Shown here piece by piece: positions 34,871 through 45,900 of a stretch of DNA of 64,000 nucleotides (the stretch's first letter is position 1; each line of letters begins with the position of its first letter). The position numbers were made by a program, and so were the translations under genes. Under the pieces are notes generated by a model. The model was not told the origin of the DNA, searched no databases, and worked only from the letters and a program-made list of their open reading frames with translations. The DNA comes from Seiridium cupressi (lineage: Eukaryota > Ascomycota > Sordariomycetes > Amphisphaeriales > Sporocadaceae). The DNA lies in contig JARVKI010000064.1 in assembly GCA_036674765.1 (NCBI GenBank), forward strand, positions 186,001 to 250,000, read 5' to 3'.

Positions 34871-35350
34871 TTAGGTTAGATACTGTTCAATATCCTTATC
34901 CTCTTCGTCCTCTTGAAGTTCCTGCAGCCTTTCCTCCTCTGCGTCAATCAATTTCTTCAGCATAACCCTCTGCCTCTTGCGAGCCTTCTTTCCCCAATCT
35001 GACGATGTAGTGGCCGCAGTTGCCTCCGGATCTTGTTCTTCGTCATCGCTCTCCTCCGGTATCTCGACCTGTCCTCTCAACTGGTTGGGAGAGATTGCCG
35101 CCGCTGAATCCGCCTCGGCCACCTTCTCAAACTGTTTCTCCTGATACTTTGCGCCAAGCTTGACCATGTACGGCCGCACGAGCAGGTAGGTGCCCACAAT
35201 CATCACGAGCCGTATCCAGTGCTTCAACGTCATGGTCGAGAAGGAAGCACTCAAATTAGTGGTGAAGCGTTCGCCGACCACACCAATGAGGCTGAAGAGT
35301 TGATTGATGGAGTCGCCCAAGTGGGCGAGCAAATCTTGGAGTTCCGACAT
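34871..35350 (-). CDS. PGA2: PGA2-like ER/trafficking protein
   Basis: A single exon encodes 159 residues. The layout matches the fungal PGA2 family (protein trafficking, PF07543): a short N-terminal helix, one membrane segment at about residues 45-63 (WIRLVMIVGTYLLVRPYMV), then AKYQEKQFEK, an acidic stretch (EESDDEEQDPEA), the basic WGKKARKRQRVMLKKL, and an acidic helical tail ending EDKDIEQYLT. In yeast Pga2 is an ER membrane protein needed for protein processing and trafficking. The gene is divergent from the CENP-S gene with 408 bp between the start codons. Family length and domain order are normal. Confidence 0.85.
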   Translation of the reverse strand: MSELQDLLAHLGDSINQLFSLIGVVGERFTTNLSASFSTMTLKHWIRLVMIVGTYLLVRPYMVKLGAKYQEKQFEKVAEADSAAAISPNQLRGQVEIPEESDDEEQDPEATAATTSSDWGKKARKRQRVMLKKLIDAEEERLQELQEDEEDKDIEQYLT

Positions 35351-35758
35351 GGCGATTGGGGGATCTCAGTGCTGGTTTGAAAGAAGGATGTGGTGGTCGA
35401 AGGACAGGAGGAAAGAAGATCAGTGATTTACATACATTGATGGAAGAATAGAACTGAAGAAGAGGTTTTATTTCGCTCAGCCGGAGAACCGAGAACTTGA
35501 TATTTCGCGCGGATCCAGAGGCAGAGAGGAGAGGTCTTTTGAAACTTTATTGCGCGCAGTAAAAACATCACTGATGGCCTCCACAATGCATGGGCTTAGT
35601 TAGTTAGTGACTGCCTTAGTGCGACCGACGAGACCCTACACCTGCACCTGCATCACTGCTGTCGAGCCCCACCCCCCTAGCACTTAACGCGATCAGACGC
35701 GTCTGGGGGGTTTGAAACATCACCACCATCACCCTTGCAAACATCTAATAGCCAAGTC
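35351..35758. promoter_or_regulatory. divergent promoter of PGA2 and CENP-S genes
   Basis: The 408 bp between the two start codons must contain both promoters. A purine/pyrimidine-rich leader lies on the PGA2 side (35360-35480), and a C/A-rich leader with CACCACCATCACC lies before the CENP-S ATG. No distinctive factor site was recognised. Confidence 0.6.
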
Positions 35759-36190
35759 ATGGCAGACGATGCTGATGAAGAGGTGCGTGAGGTAGGTTTG
35801 TTTCTGCCGCTAACAGCTTTCCATTCAGCTTACACATCTCAGCGTCTCAAAGCAGCTCTATGGCACGCTGTTGGGAAGATCGCCGACGAGGAGTCCCTGC
35901 GAAGGAATCGCAATGTGACGCCCCAGTTCATAGGAGCTTTGATGGAGATGGTCTGGTTGCAAATAGGTGCGTTATGATGAGCAAATGATACTTGCATATG
36001 ATTTACTGATCCTCGCTTAGAGAGTGTTGCGATCGACCTGGAGAGCTTCAGCCGCCACGCCGGGCGATCCACCATCACTACAGATGATGTCTTGCTCCTT
36101 GCCAGACGCAACGCAGATCTTCATGGTATAATCAAGGAATTCGTAGATAAGAAGAAAGCTGTGAAAGCGAAAGGGAAGTCGAAAAAATGA
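35759..36190 (+). CDS. MHF1: CENP-S / MHF1 histone-fold protein
   Basis: Three exons (35759-35782, 35843-35966, 36021-36190) encode 105 residues. The introns are 60 nt (GTGCGT...CAG, with a GCTAAC branch) and 54 nt (GTGCGT...TAG). The protein is the small histone-fold CENP-S: RLKAALWHAVGKIADEE, NVTPQFIGALMEMVWLQIESVAIDLESF and HAGRSTITTDDVLLLARRN. It ends in a Lys-rich tail. CENP-S pairs with CENP-X (MHF2) at the inner kinetochore and supports Fanconi-type FANCM/Mph1 helicase action in DNA repair. A GTAGGT nine bases into intron 1 is a possible alternative donor that would add three residues. Length is normal for the family. Confidence 0.9.
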
Positions 36191-37789
36191 CGCGGTGATG
36201 GCCACAAGTCTATAAAAAAGCAGCATGACCTGCAATTGGTCAATTCGGGCATTTTTACAAGCCAAGACGAATGAGTCTACGACGTCTCGGCATGATATAA
36301 GGCATAGGACCCAGAATAGCATAGCACACGATGACCAAAGTCTCGTTATACAGGGGCTAGTATAAAACATCATGAGACAGACTTCCAGTATTTCCTTATA
36401 TCACACTAATACAGGCTTTTCCGTCGATGACCCAGTAGAGCTCATCAAGTAAGGAAGAGCAGGACCTTCCCAAAATAAAATCCTTGATAGCTTATTAGTA
36501 AACGAACCTAACAAGAGTACTTTTTTAAACGACCTTAACATCATTCATTAATACCATTCCTGCATCCATATATTGATAAAGATCGGACAAGTCATGACGA
36601 TTTCCTACACTTGCGTGTTCTCGTTCGTACTCCAATGGTGCTACTTAGAATCCATATAGAACTTAGCTATTATGACCGCCTGCAAACCGTAAAAGCTAAA
36701 TGGACTCGATCTTCATATAGCCCTACTAAAATTCTCCATGAACGACGTAACTTCCACGTCGGTTTTCTCATATCTGTATTTCTTTGAAGCACTCCCTAAA
36801 ATTAATCAATCTTTCAATTGTCGCCATATTATAAACATCAAGGAATTAGGATAATTATATTAATTCTGAAATTCTAGCAGCCTAATTAGCACACATCTTT
36901 CGCATCTTAATAATAAATGGTCAGGGATCGATTCTATCCTATTAAAATACAGGCTGACCCCCTGAGTCTGTTTTGGAGTAGGGCAAACCATACCGGAGAA
37001 TTCGATAGATGCCGAGGCGGTGGAGTGACTTCGCCAAATGGCCTGCTGCTTCCGAGAAAAGTTATGGGCTTGTATTTCATTATTTCCTACCAAAACGTTC
37101 AAAGATACAGTTGGCTTGAAAAGTTCCTCATCTTGGCGTGGTACAGCTCGTCATTACGGTTAGCTTAGAACATCCAATCAAGCATGAGGAATCTCTCAAT
37201 CACTAAACATGATTACAAGGACGCTAGAGATAGTGAAACATTATATAGCAGTATCAAAATTGTCACAAATGCTTATTGACGCAGTCAAAAATTTCCGACT
37301 TTTGGGAATCCACTGTCTATAGATTCCTGACTTGATATCGCCTCAGACGATGGGAGGGACTGGGAAAGAAAGTTCTTGGATATGTTAATGTATACGTGCA
37401 TCTTTGTCTTACAATGGTTTTATGAGAGTGATGAGTGGCGAGCATGGTGTGTTGTTCAGCTGAGGTAGCCACGCTTTTGGGCATTTCGTGACGATGTTGG
37501 ATGGTTCCCGCTTGGTAGTAAATACCAGATTTGTACATGGGCACGTTGACGACCGCTACCATCATTTCGAATTATTAAAGACGATAAGTCTTGTATCGCA
37601 AGTAGAGCAGCGTCTAGTTTACGTGTGATCGTGATGTGCTAGCCAGGAGTAGAAACCTTAGAGCAGATATCTGCTTGTAAAGGCCGGCCGACTGAATTTA
37701 TTGCTGCTTTTCAATCCAACTAACACTATCAGCTGGTCTTTACCCCTGGTTATTGTCATACCCATCGGCCCACTATTTATCATTTGTAG
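36191..37789. other. AT-rich gene-free stretch
   Basis: Beyond the CENP-S 3' flank, the segment from about 36400 to 37300 is strongly AT-rich with dense stops in every frame. It resembles RIP-type or otherwise decayed intergenic DNA. No gene, RNA or internal repeat is recognised. Confidence 0.4.
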
Positions 37790-38350
37790 TACACGTCACT
37801 TACCTTCTCTTTCCTCGATAGCTAACATATCTCGCAGAATGGTAAAGTAATCCAAACCGGAGGAACGTAGCTTAAACATATCCTTGTATGCCTGCTAGCA
37901 CATACGAATGACTATGGTTGGAACACCCGCCTTCTGATTTAATTGCATCTCAATTGCACCGCACCAAATTTTAGGATCGATCGTCGAATGCTACTCGAGA
38001 AACTAGACACACAGGCCCAACCAATTTGGTGCAGTCAGGCTCTAACACAACAGTATCAATAGGAGGAAACCTTGAGTCTAATTCACTACAGATACCTGAC
38101 TTGTCGATGACGCATATCTACTATCGTATGTTGTTAATTGAGCAAGCGGGATTCTTACATTTTCGAATACTCCTGGTAATGTTTAGTTGGACTTCACAAA
38201 AGCTCGCATTAAATTTACTCTTCCGCTATTATACCTATGGCCGTCATAAGTCCTGCATTAAAGACTGGCAAACTCGGCGTGGAAGATCTAACGTTTGCAC
38301 TGGAGATCTTCTGCAACTTTGACGCCTCCATCTGTCACTAGGTAGTACTA
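37790..38350 (-). pseudogene. decayed coding fragment with premature stops
   Basis: On the minus strand near 37990-37840 a frame reads IEMQLNQKAGVPTIVIRMC, a TAG stop, then QAYKDMFKLRSSGLDYFTIL and RDMLAIEERE. It ends at a GTAAGT that looks like a splice donor. Farther upstream (38340-38260) LTDGGVKVAEDL is followed by stops. The TAG next to CAG could be a CAG-to-TAG transition. The sequence looks like a former gene, but the family is not recognised and the evidence is thin. Confidence 0.25.
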
Positions 38351-39143
38351 AGATGGCTGCATGCGTTGTGCTATCGATTTTTTACACGTGAATGACGAGC
38401 CTGTGATCTTGGTTACGGCTAGGCTAAAAGTGCCAAGCTAAACAAAAACTGGGTGTATGAGATACACCATCTCAACTACCGAGGTATGCAAGCCCACGAT
38501 ATGTATTGGTGGCTTTGGCGTCAAGCTGCTGGCTGTTCTAACGCGATGAGCTGTGCAACTCATCAGCTCCCTAGCGACAGTCACGGATCGGTCGGATCGA
38601 GGTTAAATTTGACGCCCAAACCAAGGCGAGCCCGTGTGGCGCTCGTGGCTCAGTGACTGGGAACAGCCACGATGATGGGCAGGGATTTGGCACCAAGCGC
38701 CCAATGAATACTGTAGTTGTTCTCGGAGGCCCCCCTGTGATGTCATGTCATGTGCGGGCCAGGCCGCTTATCCAACTATTCTGTCGTCACCAGCGGGGCT
38801 CAGAGTGGCAGAAACGCAGGGTCCATGCTCCCTGCATCATCCAGGAATGCTCAAACGTCCAAGATTGACAACAGAGTTCCAGGCTATCCGTCATTGCCGC
38901 CTTAGTGAATCGGCTTTTTCCACGCTTAGCATTGCTAATCGACGTCAAGGTTAATTCATGATCGACCGGCACCACAATTCCGGGAACCTGTTCTGCTGAT
39001 GTATTAATTGACATTGTCTCCTACGATTTGACGTTGTCTCTTGACAACTCCATCACCACACCAAATAAACGCCTCCTGACGACTAATGAACCCTTTTTCT
39101 CCCTCAGCCGCCTATCTTCGTCGTACACACATCGACCGTCACA
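38351..39143. other. upstream region of the MARVEL gene
   Basis: About 800 bp without a supported gene. The last 150 bp before the ATG at 39144 are C/A/T-rich and fit a 5' leader. Short frames at 38450-38950 show no recognisable motif. Confidence 0.35.
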
Positions 39144-39995
39144 ATGGGCTCAAAATCAAGCCTCGCCCTCAAGCTGTTGCAATGGTTCGTCCGAGGCATT
39201 CAGTTCGGCTGCTGCGCTGTTGTTCTAGCGCTGTTCAGTTACTTTCTCGCAACCCTACACAACCACAACTTCAATATCCCCACATGGACGAAAGCTGTTG
39301 AGGGCATTTCTGGTGCTGGTGTATTATACACTATCATCGGCTTGTTGCTTCTTTGTTGTCTTGCTGGTCACCCATTCACTTCAGCCATCGCCATTTTGCT
39401 GGATGTGTGCTTTGTTGGCGCATTCATTTATGTCGCTGTCGCCAACAGGGCCGGTGCGAGCTCTTGCAGGGGCACAGTTAACACTCCCTTCGGTTCCGGC
39501 AATGCTGCCGATCAAATCACCAGCAACGATGATGGATTCACCAACCTACCCACTTACAGAGGGGCCTGCCAAATGGAGACTGCCTGCTTCGCCGTCTCCA
39601 TTGTAGCCATCATCTTCTTCCTTCTTTCCATTCTAGTTGAGCTTGTTTTGGTGCGCAACCGCCGCAAGGAACAACGCTTTGGACCTAGCCCAGCCAACAA
39701 CTACACCTCAGGTTACGGTCGTGGTGGCAAGTTCATGGGTCTGTTCAAGCGTCGTGGCACTGCTGCTTCCGATGCCAATGCCCTTCCCCAGCACACTACC
39801 CCTGACCAAGTTCGTCAAAGTTACAACACGGATGCTACTGCTGTTGGTCACGACTCAGCCACACACAATAAATACGGCGAATCTGGCTACGCCCACGAAG
39901 GTGTTACCGGTGCCAACACCTACCCGGAACATGGTGCCGCAGGCACTACTCATCCTGCCGGTTATCGTTACAACGACGGTACCTACAATGCATAA
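39144..39995 (+). CDS. MARVEL-domain four-helix membrane protein
   Basis: A single exon encodes 283 residues. There are four hydrophobic segments at about residues 17-38, 54-74, 77-99 and 149-170. A Cys-containing extracellular loop between TM3 and TM4 (SSCRG...YRGACQMETACF) completes a MARVEL-type arrangement. The C-terminal 110 residues are hydrophilic, with a basic patch (RNRRKEQR, FKRRG) and Gly/Tyr/His/Asn-rich low complexity (YGRGGKF, YGESGYAHEG, YRYNDGTYNA). In fungi such proteins sit at the plasma membrane, in eisosomes or in vesicles and shape membrane domains. The specific role is unknown. Length and topology look complete. Confidence 0.82.
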   Translation: MGSKSSLALKLLQWFVRGIQFGCCAVVLALFSYFLATLHNHNFNIPTWTKAVEGISGAGVLYTIIGLLLLCCLAGHPFTSAIAILLDVCFVGAFIYVAVANRAGASSCRGTVNTPFGSGNAADQITSNDDGFTNLPTYRGACQMETACFAVSIVAIIFFLLSILVELVLVRNRRKEQRFGPSPANNYTSGYGRGGKFMGLFKRRGTAASDANALPQHTTPDQVRQSYNTDATAVGHDSATHNKYGESGYAHEGVTGANTYPEHGAAGTTHPAGYRYNDGTYNA

Positions 39996-41172
39996 GAAAA
40001 GAGCAAAGAAAAGAAAACTCAAAAATCGTCCGCCAATCACTAGATGGTGCATGGGGAACAATATATGGATATGATACCCGGAATGTGCTAGCATTTGGTC
40101 TAGTTGAAGATGGCTTTCTGCCACAATTTACGAGATATACGATGTACCTTATTCTACCTTACAGGTTGACCTGTGCTAATGATAATACGAACCAATATAA
40201 ATCAACACTATGACATTCCCGTTCCACCGTGATAGGTACTACAGGTTTAGGCACGAGCAAGATCTGTACGAGGTTCAGTCGCGTTCAACAACCGTCTCAA
40301 TCACGTGTGTACATATCCATAAGAAAAAACCCTGAACATCCACCTCATGATTGAATGACGCAATCACATTGCATGCCTAACATAGCACTAGGAGAAAGCG
40401 GTTATAATTCCTATGACAACCACAGCTGTAATCCTTGCTAACAATCTTTGGGCAACGACAGAGTATTTGGCAATAAGTTTCCAGACGAAGATAACTTCAT
40501 TTCTTATTCTAAAACCCGCATCTAAATGTCACTTTCACCCAGATATCACCAGGCGTCTCTGGGTCTTGTCAAGTAAATTTCCTCAGTCATATATGTTCCG
40601 GAGACAACTCTAGATACACGGGGCATGGTGTAACTACGTTATAAAAGTTCAACAGAGTTGAATCAAGACTACAATATCTGTTATCAAACTAGAGTACTCA
40701 ATAAGATTTGTGGGTGTAATAGCATCAATTCCAAAGGCTAAAATTCAAGGCTTTTTTTTTTTTTTTTTTTTTTTTTCCTTTCCTTTATATAATAGATCAC
40801 AGGGTGTTCATGACTAGTATAAGCTTTGTCGGAACTGCCATTGCGGATTGGACGATTTTGAGTTTATCACAACCATGGAGTGAAGAGACTTGACACCGAA
40901 TATTATACACTGGCTCTCTTTCATTATATCGAACCCCAGATATAACAAGATCGTATAATTTATTACGATGAAAGTGCTAAATAGAAGATTGTGTATTCCA
41001 TTACAACGCCGGTATCATGTTTAGTGCCTGACATCCGTTTCCCCATTTCTTCACATGGGAAATCCAATTTTTGGAAGATCTCTTTATCACAGCCCTCAGA
41101 GCGCCTGTATACAAAACACCATTTTAAGATGACCCTCGGCCATGATCAATTGGCTTTTCTTCCCATCCTTAT
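39996..41172. other. AT-rich spacer with a 25-T tract
   Basis: Nearly 1.2 kb between the MARVEL gene and the HIS3 stop codon holds no supported gene. It is AT-rich from about 40300 and contains an uninterrupted T25 run. Confidence 0.4.
40752..40776 (+). repeat. T25 homopolymer tract
   Basis: Twenty-five consecutive thymines are followed by CCTTTCC. No element boundaries or flanking duplications are visible, so it is listed only as a simple repeat. Confidence 0.85.
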
Positions 41173-41937
41173 CTACACACTCAATGTCCCCTTCGTACTT
41201 GGGACCTCGCCCTCCTTACCCGGCACCCTGCTCGTCGCTGTTTTCACGGCGACAGCCAGGGCCTTAAATGCGCTCTCGGCCCTATGGTGGTCATTGAAAC
41301 CCCGGATACAATCGACGTGTATCGTGATCCTCGCAGCCTGAGCGAAGCTCTCTAGACAATGCGGGATCATCTCGCAGCTGAGGTCACCGATCTTCTCGCG
41401 CTTAAGACCCAACTCGATTACTGCGAACGGTCGGTTCGACAAGTCGACCACGGCACGAGAGAGTGCCTCGTCGAGCGGTGCGTACGCGGAGCCGAAGCGT
41501 GCAAGACCGGTGGCTGATCCGAGGGCATTGGCGAAGGCGTAGCCAAGGGCTAAGCAGACGTCTTCTGCTGTGTGGTGGTCGTCGACTGTTTAGAGAACAT
41601 ATCGTATCAGCCACTTGGACTTTTCCTGTGGGTGATTGTAGAAGAGAGTTGTAGAAAACTCACTATGCAGGTCACCTTTGCAGGCGATAGCCAAACTCCA
41701 GCCGGCGTGCTTTGCCAATGCGTGGAGCATATGGTCCAAAAAGCCAATACCGGTGTTTACAGAAATAGTTTGCGACTTGCTCGACTGGCTGGCATGGGCG
41801 TCCTCCTTCGAGATTAGGCGCGAATCTGTCTCGGGCGGGAAGTCACCGCCATCGAGGTTCAGGGCCAATTGGATCTTTGTCTCGTTTGTGTCGCGAGCCA
41901 GTGCTGCCCAGCGAGGCTTCGGAGCCGATGAACCCAT
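41173..41937 (-). CDS. HIS3: imidazoleglycerol-phosphate dehydratase
   Basis: This is the histidine-biosynthesis enzyme that dehydrates imidazole glycerol phosphate to imidazole acetol phosphate. Exons 41664-41937 and 41173-41585 (intron 78 nt, GTGAGT...CAG) give 228 residues, about the size of yeast His3. The metal-binding motifs are intact: [16 protein letters not shown], then [14 protein letters not shown] across the splice, [15 protein letters not shown], and the terminal VPSTKGTLS. The first ATG in frame is at 41937 ([13 protein letters not shown]). The gene is divergent from LOC1. A near-cognate Gcn4/CPC1 element (CGACTCA, 42252-42258) lies in the shared promoter. A perfect TGACTCA was not found. 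Confidence 0.96.
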
Positions 41938-42331
41938 GATCTCGTATAGGCAGAAGAGTTGGAAGAATTCAGGTCGTGGAGCGAGATGATGCAATGGTTG
42001 TTGGTGTACGACGTTTACCTACTTGGCCGATATAAATTTTTGGAATGCGCAGTCCGCTAATCGGATGGCGACCGATTACTTTCGGGCTTGACCACACCCC
42101 GCTGACTGCTGACGTTGGCGGGGTGGGGAACTGCCAGCAGCAAAAAGTCTACTGACTGCACAGACCATCCGGCCCCTCTAGACCGCTGCAGTTGGAAGCT
42201 TGCCTTATCGTTATCGATAAAGAGCCAACCCAAAAATTATTTCCAGTTCTGCGACTCAATTGTCGCGGGTGGTGCCAATCTGTCATTCCACCACCAGCCG
42301 CGTTTCACTTTGCGCAAGAAAACCAGACACG
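41938..42331. promoter_or_regulatory. divergent promoter of HIS3 and LOC1
   Basis: The 394 bp between the two start codons serve both genes. CGACTCA at 42252-42258 differs by one base from the TGACTCA element used by Gcn4/CPC1 for general amino-acid control, which would suit HIS3. This is a weak match and needs support from related species. Confidence 0.5.
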
Positions 42332-42977
42332 ATGGGTGTCTCCAGGACGAAGACGATCAAGAACAAGCATGCCGCTAACAAATCCGGCATCACCGGCAGC
42401 AAGGCCACGAGAGCCGGCCCTGTGGACGGAATCGTAAACAGGAAGAAGAAAGGACCCCCGCCACCATCCAAGGGCAAGGGTCTGGCTGGGCCTCAGAAGA
42501 AGAAGAAGAAGGTCTACACGGAGAAGGAGCTGGACATTCCAAAGCTGAACATGATCACGCCGATAGGGGTGGAGAAGCCGAAGGGCAAGAAGAAGGGCAA
42601 GGTTTTTGTAGACGATCGCGTAGGTTTCTCCCCACGTCGAAAGTCCGTGGAGAGATTGATCAATTGCTGACCTAATCACGTAGGAGAGCATGAACACGAT
42701 CCTGGCGTTGGTCCAGGCGGATAAGGAAGGACAAATCGAGTCCAAGATGATCAAGGCGCGACAGATGGAGGAGATCCGTGAAGCAAGAAAGGCCGAAACG
42801 GAGAAGAAAGAGCAGGAGAAGAAGGCGAGACTAGACGAGACCAAGGAGTCCTTGCGGAAGAAGAGGAAAAGAACAAAGTCTCTTACTGACGCGGCAGACG
42901 ACGCCGTGGTCAAGGACGCTATGATTTCCTCGAGTAAGGCGGCGAAGCCCAAGAAGAAGAGGGTCTCTTTTGCCTGA
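42332..42977 (+). CDS. LOC1: LOC1-like ribosome assembly / RNA-binding protein
   Basis: Two exons (42332-42619 and 42684-42977; intron 64 nt, GTAGGT, CTGAC branch, TAG) encode 193 residues. The protein is extremely basic: [15 protein letters not shown] at the N-terminus, [18 protein letters not shown], then, across the splice, [20 protein letters not shown], and a long helical [19 protein letters not shown] segment, ending KKKRVSFA. This matches the LOC1 family, nucleolar proteins needed for 60S subunit assembly and, in yeast, ASH1 mRNA localisation. Length and order of segments are typical. The gene shares a promoter region with HIS3. Confidence 0.88.
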
Positions 42978-45900
42978 TGATGTGGTTGAGTGCAGTATTG
43001 CGATTCAGAAGCATTTGGAAGGCGTTAGGGCGTACTGGGCTTATCATTGAAGTGAGAAAAAGGGTGTATTGTGGGTGCTTCCATGGTTGCGACATGAAGA
43101 GATACCCCGTATGCAATGGCACCCTAATACACAACATATCAGATGGCTCATGACTCCTATATCGTGATGTAGCTCCACAGGGATCGGGAAATAAACTCAA
43201 GGAGATAACTAATAAGCCTGATCAAGAGAGATCGCTGTAGAAGACCTGCAGAAGACTCAAACCCCCGGTACTTACTGAAACCACGCCGACCAGCGGTAAT
43301 GTAGTTGTAAAAGGATATACCGGGCGCACGAGTTCGCAGTACACAATTTGTTTTAGTTGTCAAACAGTTGACACCGTATGTGTAGTTGTGCGAGTGTCTA
43401 CGTGTCTCGTCCCACCCAGAAAGTATGAATTCTTTTGGAACTAGGGGAGTGATAATAATTCAGCCTACCAGAACTTAAGCCTTCTTTTCTTTCTTCTTTT
43501 CCTCTTAACTGTATCAAGGCGTCGAATTCAGCCAAACTCAATTGAGTGACCAAAGGACTTAAATGAAATGAATTTGTAAATTTATGCGTCACCTCTAGTC
43601 CTAGCCCAGAATTCTATATGTAGAATGCAGATCTTACGATATGATCATGGAACACTGAGGACGGCATAGGAACAATATCTGTGCTATCTCTCGATGGTTG
43701 GCGGCTATATGAGGCTAATCTCAATCAGTATATTACAACCTAACTTCTCATGCAAGTAAGGTAGGTCTTATGGGCAAGGACGAAGATAAAGGGGGAAGGA
43801 ATGATATCATACAGACAAATGCACGTGATAAGATGAAACAATAGCTAATTATATATTTATAGCATATAGCTAGGTAAAGGTGGTTTTGTACGATTCTCCC
43901 GGATGTGAAAGCGAATAGAAATTCCCGAACTAGTTCAACCAAAGAGGCACAATACTCCTTCTCAATCTCTTCCTGGGTAGAGCTTGTTATTAGTAGGTCG
44001 GACTTTCGCGAATCATCGCCTTGTAAATCCGAATTCCAACAGCTACTGGAACCTGGTAACAGGGCAGGTTTTTCCTACGATCTTGTATATTCTGAAGACT
44101 CATAGCAAGTTTTGTTGGCACTTTTGAAGATTAAGAGATTTTAGCGCTTATCGATGACTTACTCCCGGGTCTTGCTACTACTACCATAATCTTTAAGAAA
44201 AGACCGAAGTCTTCTTTAGCTTGAAACTGGCGCAGGGCATTGGAGAACATAATGGACTTTAATGGTAGAAGCTGGCGAGTATAATGGGTTGTTAGGTGAA
44301 TGGTACTCTTAAAACTGTCGCTGGTACAATTGCTCATCTGTAATCTGAGAGATCTGGTCTGGTTTGAAGATCCGCGCTGGCAACCGTCTGGAGACGGCCC
44401 GGAGACGGTATGGAATTCATGATCATTTGTTCGGATATCCATGAAAAGTTTCCAACGAGCTTAAATTAACGCGAGTCAAGATAACGATCAGTTTGTCTTC
44501 GTTACTTGACTCGTATCGCCTCTTATCATGTGTTCGTTAGATCTATTTTTGCGATCATTTCGAGAACCGATGTTACTCAACACCTCATGATCCACTAAAC
44601 CAACTCCGAAAACAAAATGGCGCCTTCCTATGTTGGTCTCCTTGATCGTTAGTTTTTACTAGTCAAGGGGTATTGCCGTATTTAATCTAAGAACTATCTT
44701 CACCTTTCTCATGCTCGTAATAAAGTTCTCCTGCTATAGTGGCCAAGTCACATGTTCGAATAGAGTTTACTATTCCTCCATAGTAGCAAGTATGTCAATC
44801 TCTTAATTCCTCAAGAAAGCCACAGCTTTGTTTAGGGAAAAGCACTGGCCCTAGAGCCATTAAGCAGTTCTACTCCTGTCGTAGGAAGCAATCGATCGAC
44901 GGACAGAACCAGCAGCGTGACTCGTTTGATTCCCGCTACTCAATCATGTTGGCAGGGCATTCCCCAGCAGGAACAAAATATCTACCGGTAATTGTATTAG
45001 ACCAATGACGGGACTTTATATGTCATTTCTGGTGATCCTGCAAAGTGAAACATGACTCAGGAGTGGTCTCGAGAGCTCGGTGTTGGAATTTTCCTAGCAC
45101 AAGAAATGAACGTCCCCCATTGTCAAGGTGCTCCTAGGATTTGTGCACTAGCGCGGATTTTTGACAGTAACAGCCAGCAGCTCACCTCATAGAACATCAA
45201 TTACGCAGCAACAAACGACGTGATGGCAACTAATAATCGTAAGGCGGTGGCAGTTCGTCTGCTTCAGCAGTTCATTTATCAACAGGCCCAGCCCGTGTGC
45301 AACGGCTGCGCCATGAGTAAACAGAAAAATAAGGAGACTCATCGGTTACTCGTCTGTTGGACGCGCCAGTCAGCATGTAAGAACAAGAAAAATTGTGCTG
45401 GGATGACAACTTCACTCTCAAATCGACTAGACACCTGAAACACGATGCGTACTGAGAGGAGTCTAAACTCAGATGTCAAGGTGTGGCGCTGAAAGCGCTT
45501 TTTAGCTCATTTCATAGCTATAGTTCACTCGTGTTTCTTCCTTTGTTGCAAGACTCAGTTGATGGAACTGCCTAACCCGGCAGCCCATAGATGAAAATTC
45601 GTCCAGCAGTTGACACATGGGATGGCGCGTATGTTTTGTCTCAAAAGAAAGCCAGACGAATGATACCGAACTGACATCAAGGTCTTGCGATATTTATACA
45701 GATCGGTGTATAACTACATGTACCTTGTTTTGTCAGTGTTGATTTGTACTTGGCATTATTTTGCTCAAAATAAAAACTCGTTATAAATAGGTTGATGGTG
45801 GGCGTTCTGGGGCTACATAAGCAACTCGTGCGCGTACCACCTGCCCATGCTTTTTGGATGGGTCTTTAATCCAGGGGGCAGGGGTAGCCAGCGTCAGTAT

